Below are positions 57,339-64,000 of a stretch of DNA of 64,000 bases, one piece after another. Location of the stretch: assembly GCA_902764705.1 (NCBI GenBank), contig CACWWZ010000017.1:24499-88498 (forward strand). Reading direction: 5' to 3'. Below the pieces are notes generated by a model, which saw only the letters and a list, made by a program, of their open reading frames with translations, was not told the origin of the DNA and ran no database searches. The first letter of the stretch is position 1. Each line of letters begins with the position of its first letter. A program made the position numbers and the translations under genes. The stretch comes from an uncultured Prevotellaceae bacterium. GTDB taxonomy: Bacteria; Bacteroidota; Bacteroidia; Bacteroidales; Bacteroidaceae.

Positions 57339-59084
57339 ATTACCAAGATATATAAAACAATATGTGTCCTCATCTGTGGCATGATGTTCACAGCATGTTC
57401 TGACTTTTTAGAGGAGCAGGTGCCTCAGGCCACACTGACTCAGGATGAAGTAAAGGATGCCAAGTATGTTGACAATGTGCTTATTTCTGCATACGCAGGA
57501 CTGGTATCCATCGAAGATATGAATGCATCGTTCTCGCTGTGGAACTATGACACCCGTTCTGACGATGCCTACGTGGGAGGTGCCAATGCAAGCGACGGCG
57601 GTCCGTTCCACAACTTGGAGAAGGCAGTGGGTATCAGCACTACCGACTGGCCCTTTGCCTCTATCTGGGGAAAGATGTATAACTATCTGTCGCGTGTAAG
57701 CCTCTCTTTGGATATCCTCGCAACAGCCGATCAGAACGATTCGAAGATCCAGCAGCGTACGGCAGAGATGAAGTTCCTCCGTGCCTACGGACACTTCCAG
57801 TTGAAGCGCCTGTTCAAGAAGATTCCTTTTGTCAACAAGCCGAACATGCAGGAGGAAGACTATAATAATCTCTCAAACACGGAATATACCAACGATGAAG
57901 GTTGGCAACAGATCATCAACGATCTGGAAGAAGCCTACAACGTGCTGCCCATGACACAGAAAGAAAAGGGCCGTCCCACCAAGGCTGCCGCTGCCGCCTT
58001 CTTGGCCAAGGTATATCTCTATAAGGCTTATCATCAGGACGATGCCAACAGCAATCAGGTAACAAGTATCAGTGCCGACGATTTGCAGAAGGTCGTTGAA
58101 TACACAAATCCCTCAATCTATACCACAGCAGGTATCGGACTGGAGAGCGACCTGCACAACCTGTTCCGTCCTGAAGAGCAGTACGAAAACGGTCAGGAGT
58201 GCCTATGGGCTATCCAATATTCCAAGAACGACGGTACTGAATATGGTAACTTGAATTTCTCATACCGTCTCATAGTTCCTTGTATTCCAAAGGTTCACGA
58301 CTCCGGCTGTGACTTCTACAAGCCTTCACACAATCTGGTGGATGCCTACCGCACCAACAGCGACGGTCTGCCTATGCTCGACGACTTTGCTACTGTTGAC
58401 TACACGGTTGGTAGCAACGAGACCGTTGATCCCCGTCTCTTCGTGACAGTGGGTGTACCTGGTACTCCTTATATGTTCAATACTGCATACATGATGAGCG
58501 AGAGCAACACATGGAGCCGCTCTGGTGGTGACTATGGCTACTTCGTTTCGCTGAAACAGAATGTAGACCCCGATCTTACAAACGTCTACCTCTTCAACTG
58601 CGATAACCAGTGGGCTTCACCGATGAATCGCGTAGTGCTACGCTATGCAGACGTGCTGCTGATGCGTGCCGAAGCACAGGCTCAGCTGAACAACACCGCA
58701 GAGGCTATCGCCCTCGTCAATCAGGTTCGCCAGCGTGCTGCCGGTATGATGACGAACAGCGTCGTTTCGGGTTATCCCAACAAATACGGCGTGCGCTATG
58801 CAGTAGGTAAGTATAACGGTACGTATAACAAGGACCAGGCCATGAAGATTGTCAAGATGGAACGTCGTCTGGAGTTGGCCATGGAGTGTGAACGCTTCTT
58901 CGACCTTGTGCGCTGGGGTGATGCCGCCAGTGTCATCAATAAGTTCTATACGGACGAGAGCGTTACCATGAACTTCCTGAAAGGATCCTCTTTCACTGCC
59001 GACAAGAACGAGTATCTACCCATTCCTTACGAGCAGATTGCCGCCTCTAACGGACACTATACGCAGAACTGCGGAAACTGGTAA
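57336..59084 (+). CDS. SusD/RagB-type surface glycan-binding lipoprotein
   Basis: 582 residues. Lipoprotein signal (VLICGMMFTAC), an N-terminal SusD-like domain (DFLEEQVPQATLTQDEV) and TPR-like helices with RAYGHFQLKRLF, KAAAAAFLAKVYLYKAY and the C-terminal RYADVLLMRAEAQAQLNNT and ERRLELAMECERFFDLVRWG typical of the family. It forms the lid over SusC and binds the glycan. It is translated from a start codon embedded in a repeat tract. Confidence 0.95.
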   Translation: MITKIYKTICVLICGMMFTACSDFLEEQVPQATLTQDEVKDAKYVDNVLISAYAGLVSIEDMNASFSLWNYDTRSDDAYVGGANASDGGPFHNLEKAVGISTTDWPFASIWGKMYNYLSRVSLSLDILATADQNDSKIQQRTAEMKFLRAYGHFQLKRLFKKIPFVNKPNMQEEDYNNLSNTEYTNDEGWQQIINDLEEAYNVLPMTQKEKGRPTKAAAAAFLAKVYLYKAYHQDDANSNQVTSISADDLQKVVEYTNPSIYTTAGIGLESDLHNLFRPEEQYENGQECLWAIQYSKNDGTEYGNLNFSYRLIVPCIPKVHDSGCDFYKPSHNLVDAYRTNSDGLPMLDDFATVDYTVGSNETVDPRLFVTVGVPGTPYMFNTAYMMSESNTWSRSGGDYGYFVSLKQNVDPDLTNVYLFNCDNQWASPMNRVVLRYADVLLMRAEAQAQLNNTAEAIALVNQVRQRAAGMMTNSVVSGYPNKYGVRYAVGKYNGTYNKDQAMKIVKMERRLELAMECERFFDLVRWGDAASVINKFYTDESVTMNFLKGSSFTADKNEYLPIPYEQIAASNGHYTQNCGNW

Positions 59085-59089
59085 ACGAG

Positions 59090-59124
59090 TTAAGAATTAA
59101 GATTTAAGAATTAAGAGGTAAGTA
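59090..59124. repeat. Five-unit 7-bp repeat, TTAAGAA, between susD and the SGBP gene
   Basis: 35 bp: TTAAGAA, TTAAGAT, TTAAGAA, then TTAAGAG and GTAAGTA. It fills most of the 43-bp gap. Confidence 0.92.
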
Positions 59125-59127
59125 AAA

Positions 59128-60525
59128 ATGAAAACCAATATATTAAACATCATAGGTCTTATCTGCATTGTCTGCGGTTTTGCAGCATGTTCTGACGATG
59201 ACCGTACAGGCAGCATCAATGTTAGCGGAGAATGCCTGGTTCAGGAGTTCGTACTCAACGGACAATACACAGCTACCATCAACACCGAGAAACGACTCAT
59301 CAAGGTGAAGGTGCCTGTAGACTACGACAAAAAGAATGACATGGAGATTACCAGCCTCACAATTTCCGCTGGCGCGAAGAGCAATTTGAAAGTGGGCGAC
59401 CACATCAATCTTGTGGCCGACAAGACTTTGCACGTCACCAATGGCGACCTTGTCATGGATTATCAGGTGGCTGTTCGTAACGACGAGGCCATCATGAAAC
59501 TCTTCCTTTTAGAGGGGGTAAAAGGCGCCATCAATCAAGCCGACAAAACCGTAACGGTATCGGTGACTGCCAACAGCGGTATCGATCTGAGCAATGCCAC
59601 TTTTGAGGTGGAGTGCAGCGAGGATGCCACTTGCAGTCCTGCCAGTGGTACGAGAGGGAATTTCACAGAACCCTTCCAGATTACTCTGACTGACAATACT
59701 GCTACGAACGTCTATACCGTCTATGCCATCATGATCGACAAGCCTAAGGCGCTGTTCGTGGGCGAGGCTGAGAACATCGAGATGCTAAACGATGAGGAGA
59801 AGGCTGCCGCTAAATGGCTCACCGGTAATATTACAGGCTCTGCCTACGCTTCATGGAGCGACGTAGCAAGTGGCAACGTTTCTCTTGACGAGTGTAAGTT
59901 TGTATTCTTCCATCGCCACTGTCCTTCATACGGCACTTATAATGGCTTTGTAGAAGCAGAGAAGGATGCCATGTCGGCACTGGCCAAGATGAAGGAATGC
60001 TGGAAGCGTGGCGTGGGCTTCGTATTGGGACGCTCAGCTGTCAACTTCGCTATTGCCTTAGGTGCTATGCCGGAGGATGCTTTCCCCAATAATGTATGGG
60101 GTGGCGGTGGAGGCGAAGGCTCCGATTTAATGGGCGACGACCCCTGGCACTTCTACGCTTATGACATCACCCATCCCCTGTGGAAGAACCTGAAGACCTA
60201 TCCTGGCGCTCCTGAGAATGCCATCTACACGCTCGACAAGGATTACACCATCTGTAATACTACGTCGCAGTACGGATTCTGGGGCGATTACGAAGGTCGC
60301 GAGGCTGCCGTTGAGGCTAAGACTGGCGGACGTGCCCTGATTGGCGACAACAGCGTATCCGGATGGGAGCTGAAGGCTGCTGACGGACAGTATGGTAAGG
60401 GCGGCGTCATCTGTTTCGGTTCTGGACTTTTCGACTGGAATTCGCCTACTCCTTATGTATCGAACTATCACGACAACATGGGAACTATCATGATGAATGC
60501 CTACAGTTATCTGACTGGTGAGTAA
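59128..60525 (+). CDS. Surface glycan-binding lipoprotein (DUF4960)
   Basis: 465 residues. Lipoprotein signal (NIIGLICIVCGFAAC), two Ig-like N-terminal domains (about 25-115 and 116-205) and a DUF4960 domain (about 210-465, ALFVGEAENIEMLNDEEKAA, WGGGGGEGSDLMGDDPWHFY, GGVICFGSGLFDWN). The known DUF4960 protein of the B. thetaiotaomicron fructan locus binds levan at the surface, and the gene order here is the same, so fructan capture is the likely role. Confidence 0.87.
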   Translation: MKTNILNIIGLICIVCGFAACSDDDRTGSINVSGECLVQEFVLNGQYTATINTEKRLIKVKVPVDYDKKNDMEITSLTISAGAKSNLKVGDHINLVADKTLHVTNGDLVMDYQVAVRNDEAIMKLFLLEGVKGAINQADKTVTVSVTANSGIDLSNATFEVECSEDATCSPASGTRGNFTEPFQITLTDNTATNVYTVYAIMIDKPKALFVGEAENIEMLNDEEKAAAKWLTGNITGSAYASWSDVASGNVSLDECKFVFFHRHCPSYGTYNGFVEAEKDAMSALAKMKECWKRGVGFVLGRSAVNFAIALGAMPEDAFPNNVWGGGGGEGSDLMGDDPWHFYAYDITHPLWKNLKTYPGAPENAIYTLDKDYTICNTTSQYGFWGDYEGREAAVEAKTGGRALIGDNSVSGWELKAADGQYGKGGVICFGSGLFDWNSPTPYVSNYHDNMGTIMMNAYSYLTGE

Positions 60526-60530
60526 GTAAA

Positions 60531-60554
60531 AGTAAAAAAGTAAAAAGGTAAAAA
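60531..60554. repeat. 8-bp repeat, AGTAAAAA, before the GH32-like gene
   Basis: Three 8-bp units (AGTAAAAA twice, GGTAAAAA) flanked by shorter AGTAAA units; fills the gap up to the next ATG (60565). Confidence 0.75.
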
Positions 60555-60564
60555 AGTAAAAGTT

Positions 60565-62235
60565 ATGAAAACGAAGATATTTAAGATGATGAATCTCGGT
60601 GCTCTTTGTCTGATGGGCGTTCTCTGTGCGTCTTGCAGCAGTGACGACGACTTCACGGGCGATCCCGCCAAGGACTGGGCAGGTACCACCACGTTCTTCA
60701 CCCCCACCGACGAGACAGGGTTCTCAACCTATTACACACCTGCCATCGGACGCTGCGGCGACCCCATGCCCTTCTACGACCAGAAGGCTGGTGAGTTCAA
60801 AGTGCTCTACTTGCAGGAGTACATCAACAACAGGTCCTATCGCTTCCACCCCATCTGGGGCGTGTCGACCACCGACGGCTGCAACTACCAGTCATTGGGC
60901 GAGGTACTGTCCGTAGGAGCCAACGACTACCAGCAAGATGCTGCTCTGGGTACAGGCTGCTGCTATTACAACGAGAAGGATGGTCTTTACTACATCTATT
61001 ATACGGGGCACAACAGCAATGCCAAGTACACTGAGGCTATAATGCGCGCTACCTCTTCTGACTTCAAGACCTGGACTCGCGATGAACTCTGGCAGCTCGA
61101 CGGACCAGACTTCGGTTACTCTGGCGTAGACTTCCGCGACCCGCAGATTTTTGTGGCCGAAGATGGCCTCTACCACATGGTTATCAGCACCCGTCCTATC
61201 AATGGCGGTGATCCGAAGTTTGCTGAATTCAAGAGCAGCGACATGAAGACATGGGAACACGTGGGTCAGTTTAACATGATATGGGACCGCATGCTCGAAT
61301 GTCCTGACATCTTCAAGATGGGCAACTATTGGTATCTGGTCTACAGTGAGAGCTACAGGGCATCGTGGAGCCGTAAGGTGAAGTACATGATGGCTACGTC
61401 GTGGGATACCCTCAAAGCCTGCTTCAACGATCCCGGTGCCAACTGGCCGAAGGATGGCAAGGAGGGCATTCTCGACAGCCGCGGTTTCTATGCCGGCAAA
61501 ACTGCCTCGAACGGTACCGATCGCCTGATCTGGGGATGGTGCCCGTTCCGTTCGGGTAGCAATATCCACGACATGAACACCAATGTAGGTGCTGGCGACG
61601 GCAACGAGCCTAACTGGTCGGGGGCACTGGTGTGTCACAAGATCATCCAGCACAGCGACGGTACGCTCACCGTTGGCGAGGTTCCCGCTATGGCAGGCAA
61701 ATACAATCAGGCACAGAACGTTAACGTGATGGCCAGCAATGGCTATAGCAATGGTACGCTGACGGGTGACGATGCCTACGTGCTCTACAACCGCCTGGGC
61801 ACTCACAACCACATCTCGCTGACCGTCAAGACTTCCAACAACTGGGATAAGTTTGGAATCTCGCTGGTTCGCAGCACTGCCCCAGACTACTACTACACGA
61901 TGGTCTTTAATCCAGAGAACGAGAACTGGCGCAAAGTGAATTTCGAGCAGGAGGGCTACCGCATTGAAAAACAGCTTAACGAAAAAGGCGAAGAAGTGGA
62001 AGTGAAAGTCTATGGCAAGGGCTTCGTGGAGGGTATCGACAGCTATGGCTTCACTCGTCCGTCGGATAACACCTATAAGATTGACATTTACACTGACAAC
62101 AGCGTCATGGTGATGTACGTCAACGATAACGTCTGCTACACCAACCGCATCTATGGTATCCAGAAAAACTGCTGGAGCATCAATAACTACGGTGGCAGCA
62201 TCACTGTCAGCGACGTCAAGGTCAGCCAATATTAA
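60565..62235 (+). CDS. GH32-like surface lipoprotein with DUF4975-type C-terminus
   Basis: 556 residues. Lipoprotein signal (GALCLMGVLCASC) followed by an acidic DDD stretch that favours surface export. The propeller (about 35-370) has GRCGDPMPFYD in place of WMNDPNG, then FRDPQIF and MLECPDIF, so the three GH32-type acidic residues all seem present. The C-terminal 170 residues form a beta-sandwich of the DUF4975 type. As the last susCD-linked gene it is probably the surface endo-fructanase that trims polymer for import. A binding-only role is possible, since the nucleophile motif is atypical. Confidence 0.85.
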   Translation: MKTKIFKMMNLGALCLMGVLCASCSSDDDFTGDPAKDWAGTTTFFTPTDETGFSTYYTPAIGRCGDPMPFYDQKAGEFKVLYLQEYINNRSYRFHPIWGVSTTDGCNYQSLGEVLSVGANDYQQDAALGTGCCYYNEKDGLYYIYYTGHNSNAKYTEAIMRATSSDFKTWTRDELWQLDGPDFGYSGVDFRDPQIFVAEDGLYHMVISTRPINGGDPKFAEFKSSDMKTWEHVGQFNMIWDRMLECPDIFKMGNYWYLVYSESYRASWSRKVKYMMATSWDTLKACFNDPGANWPKDGKEGILDSRGFYAGKTASNGTDRLIWGWCPFRSGSNIHDMNTNVGAGDGNEPNWSGALVCHKIIQHSDGTLTVGEVPAMAGKYNQAQNVNVMASNGYSNGTLTGDDAYVLYNRLGTHNHISLTVKTSNNWDKFGISLVRSTAPDYYYTMVFNPENENWRKVNFEQEGYRIEKQLNEKGEEVEVKVYGKGFVEGIDSYGFTRPSDNTYKIDIYTDNSVMVMYVNDNVCYTNRIYGIQKNCWSINNYGGSITVSDVKVSQY

Positions 62236-62247
62236 TAACTACTGTAT

Positions 62248-62315
62248 ATAACAATAATCGTTCAATGTATCTGAATAATGTTACATTGAACGATTATTGT
62301 TATACAATGTAACAT
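62248..62315. promoter_or_regulatory. Putative fructan-regulator operator 3 with long inverted repeats
   Basis: Perfect 22-bp inverted repeat (62248-62269 and 62282-62303), cores CGTTCA (62259) and TGAACG (ending 62292). A second perfect 11-bp pair overlaps it: ATGTTACATTG (62278-62288) and CAATGTAACAT (62305-62315). From TGAACG to the -7 box (62345) is 52 bp, as in operator 1. Confidence 0.75.
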
Positions 62316-62344
62316 TTCTTATCTTATATATAATCAAGTAGCCG

Positions 62345-62352
62345 TACCTTTG
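62345..62352 (+). promoter_or_regulatory. -7 box TACCTTTG of the 62399 gene
   Basis: TACCTTTG followed by CCAC, 46 bp before the ATG; no -33 TTTG. Confidence 0.6.
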
Positions 62353-62398
62353 CCACAGGAAATTTAAATCACAGAATTATTCACTAAAAACAAAAGTT

Positions 62399-63259
62399 AT
62401 GAAAAAGTTATTTTTACTCATGTGCCTGATGGCAACCACCACTATTGTTTCAGCTACCGATCTGTGGGAAGGAACCCACGCAGTGAACTGGGACAACACA
62501 CTGACTATCGAAGCCGCAAAGTTTGTCGATGCGCAGGTCGGCCAGAAAATAGTCATCGAGTTTACAAACGCTACGGGAGAGGTTATCGAGCTTCATAGTA
62601 ACGGAGGCATGTTGCCCGGTACACGTTACGCGCATCACATCTATGCCGATCAGAGTTCAATGGAGGTATTCATCACTCCAGGCATGCTTGCCTGTCTGAA
62701 AGAGCACGGAATGGAAATTTGCGGTACTGGTTTCACGGCTACCAAGGCATGGTATGGTGACGGCAAGGACAATGTCGACGACAACACAGTTTGGACAGGC
62801 TACTTTTGGATGGACGAGTGGAGCACGTTAGAGCTGGCTAAGACCTCATTCGATGGTATTAACTGGAGTGACTACAAGGCCATCCGTTTCTATTCAGAGG
62901 CAAACCGCACCAACTACGTCATCAATGTACTCACAAAATGGGGCGACGACGGAAAGCTTGGCGACCAGACCACGATGACTATGAAAAACGATTATGCCGA
63001 ACTCAATATTGAGAATATCGATATGGCAGCAAAACTGGCAGAAGTAGACAGACTCATGGTTCAGTGCAATAAGGAGGGTGGCGATGCCTTCAACTTCACT
63101 GCCATCGTACTCGTCAAGAAAGAGACTACGGGAATTAATACATTAAATGTTGAACGTGAAATGTTGAATGGTGAGGTTTATAACCTCGCAGGTCAGCGTG
63201 TACATAATCCACGGAAGGGACTCTATATCGTCAATGGCAAAAAGGTTATGATGAAATAA
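62399..63259 (+). CDS. Secreted beta-rich protein of the fructan locus, function unknown
   Basis: 286 residues. Signal peptide (KKLFLLMCLMATTTIVSA). Two similar halves can be seen, starting DLWEGTHAVNWDNTLTIEAA (about 20-120) and TVWTGYFWMDEWSTLELAKT (about 128-245), each with a W-x-G ... W ... L-A/E-A pattern like carbohydrate-binding sandwich domains of Bacteroidota. The C-terminus VYNLAGQRV ... KGLYIVNGKKVMMK is the shared secretion-type motif. Operator 3 and its own -7 box lie upstream, so it is probably induced with the locus; a secreted fructan-binding protein is a fair guess. Confidence 0.75.
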   Translation: MKKLFLLMCLMATTTIVSATDLWEGTHAVNWDNTLTIEAAKFVDAQVGQKIVIEFTNATGEVIELHSNGGMLPGTRYAHHIYADQSSMEVFITPGMLACLKEHGMEICGTGFTATKAWYGDGKDNVDDNTVWTGYFWMDEWSTLELAKTSFDGINWSDYKAIRFYSEANRTNYVINVLTKWGDDGKLGDQTTMTMKNDYAELNIENIDMAAKLAEVDRLMVQCNKEGGDAFNFTAIVLVKKETTGINTLNVEREMLNGEVYNLAGQRVHNPRKGLYIVNGKKVMMK

Positions 63260-63322
63260 TAAGTTATAGTTAGTTGATTAGTTTTTTGCAAGGAAAAAGA
63301 TTGATTTTTTGATTTACCAAGG

Positions 63323-63357
63323 AAAGGCGCGGCCGGGATGGTTGCGCCTTTATTTAT
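63323..63357 (+). terminator. Terminator after the 62399 gene
   Basis: AAAGGCGC (63323-63330) pairs with GCGCCTTT (63344-63351), followed by a T-rich stretch. Confidence 0.8.
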
Positions 63358-63402
63358 TGTTTAAAACATACCAACCAAACAACAGGACTGACGATTATAG
63401 CA

Positions 63403-64000
63403 ATGCTGAACCGGGCCATAGAGAACTGCCAGTCATACTTTTGGAGTAACAGTGCGTATGCCGTAGTGTATTGCATCTGTCGTGACGATTACAAAAAGAA
63501 GCTGTCGCAAATCGAATTCGAGAAGATGGTGGAAGAATTGCCGTATACGAAGGAGCGAAATAATCAATGTACGACGGGGACTATTGCCAACGCCTTTAGC
63601 AATAATCCTATCTTTTACGAGGATATTAACGAATGGGACAGTGTCCCATGTCCTCCTGTTAAGGAGGAATGCCAGGAAGAGGCAAGGGATACTTCTGGTG
63701 ATGAAGATAGTGTGGATGATATTGATTGTGAAGGAAAAGATGAAGGTGACAGAGAAGATGAAGCAGAAAGGATACAAAGGGAAGAACTTATAGGGAAAGT
63801 GATGCCTTGGTTCTTGGATCAGTTAAATCAATATAGTGAAAAAGAGAGAAATGCCATAAAAGTCTGTGCGATAGACTTCGTGAAAGAAGGAAAATTTTCG
63901 TCGCCGACGGTTGCTGTTCAAAATAATAAGCTATATAGCCATAGTCGCATCATTGAGATTTGTAGTGCTCTTTATTTGATTGGGGACGACAATAATGCTT
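63403..64000 (+). CDS. Unrecognised cytoplasmic protein with acidic linker, 3' end outside window
   Basis: The frame is open from ATG 63403 to the right edge (199 codons). It starts MLNRAIENCQSYFWSNSAYA. Residues about 1-80 look folded, about 87-128 are a strongly acidic linker (Glu/Asp-rich, EECQEEARDTSGDEDSVDD), and about 129-199 are helical again (IGKVMPWFLDQLNQYSEKER). No signal peptide or membrane helix. I do not recognise the family. Codon use is more AT-rich than in the fructan genes next to it, a possible sign of a different origin, such as the edge of an accessory region. Confidence 0.6.
   Translation, partial: MLNRAIENCQSYFWSNSAYAVVYCICRDDYKKKLSQIEFEKMVEELPYTKERNNQCTTGTIANAFSNNPIFYEDINEWDSVPCPPVKEECQEEARDTSGDEDSVDDIDCEGKDEGDREDEAERIQREELIGKVMPWFLDQLNQYSEKERNAIKVCAIDFVKEGKFSSPTVAVQNNKLYSHSRIIEICSALYLIGDDNNA

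Noticed and set aside
60892-62229. 445-codon open frame on the minus strand opposite the GH32-like gene
   Set aside because: Its Val/Ala/Asp/His-rich product is the usual shadow of a GC-periodic coding strand; the plus strand has a lipoprotein signal and GH32-type motifs.

Overview
The window is a stretch of Bacteroidota chromosome, most likely from a Prevotella-type (Prevotellaceae) gut or rumen bacterium. The evidence is the many promoters of the Bacteroidota type (TTTG, about 20 bp, TAnnTTTG), a SusC/SusD pair, many lipoprotein and secreted glycan-degrading genes, BspA-type leucine-rich repeats, and a shared C-terminal motif on secreted proteins that is common in Prevotella. Species cannot be assigned from the sequence alone. 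I see no phage, insertion sequence or CRISPR array.

Layout. 1-5.3 kb: end of a class II ribonucleotide reductase, folB, a cell-wall amidase, an MCE/MlaD protein and dnaA. 5.3-12 kb: secreted proteins for plant cell wall, including a pectin methylesterase-pectate lyase fusion and a CotH-type protein. 12-18.5 kb: mnmA, an ECF sigma factor with a membrane partner, an SPFH protein, a DUF308 protein and udk. 18.5-29.6 kb: a secreted nuclease, a TonB-type receptor and OB-fold lipoproteins (a possible nucleic-acid scavenging locus), a GH43 enzyme, ribosomal protein L31 and a second secreted nuclease. 29.6-46.2 kb: housekeeping and membrane genes (peroxidase, trxB, a membrane AraC regulator, SSS symporter, trpB, Hsp20, BASS transporter, tRNA-Arg, asnA, dnaX, divIC-like, pyrC, plsC, mrp). 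46.3-48.3 kb: two secreted proteins. 48.3-63.3 kb: a complete fructan utilisation locus. 63.4 kb to the end: an unrecognised acidic-linker protein that runs off the window.

In the fructan locus a surface GH32-like enzyme, a surface glycan-binding protein and SusC/SusD should capture and import fructan. A GH32 hydrolase releases fructose, an MFS permease takes it across the inner membrane and a PfkB kinase phosphorylates it. Control is by an unusual regulator: a periplasmic LacI-type sensor joined through one membrane helix directly to an AraC DNA-binding domain, with no kinase or receiver. Three promoters in the locus carry inverted CGTTCA/TGAACG sites placed 52, 31 and 52 bp upstream of the -7 box, which I propose as its operators.

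The most unusual signal is structural. About twenty short tandem-repeat tracts with 7-, 8- or 9-bp period are scattered between genes, across stop and start codons, and inside reading frames (pyrC, GH32, the AraC regulator, the amidase linker). Eight of the 7-bp tracts are 35 bp long (five units), and the same few words recur on both strands. There are also two 68-bp inverted copies of a double-hairpin element (17119 and 44984) and a three-unit 23-bp tandem repeat upstream of the GH43 gene.
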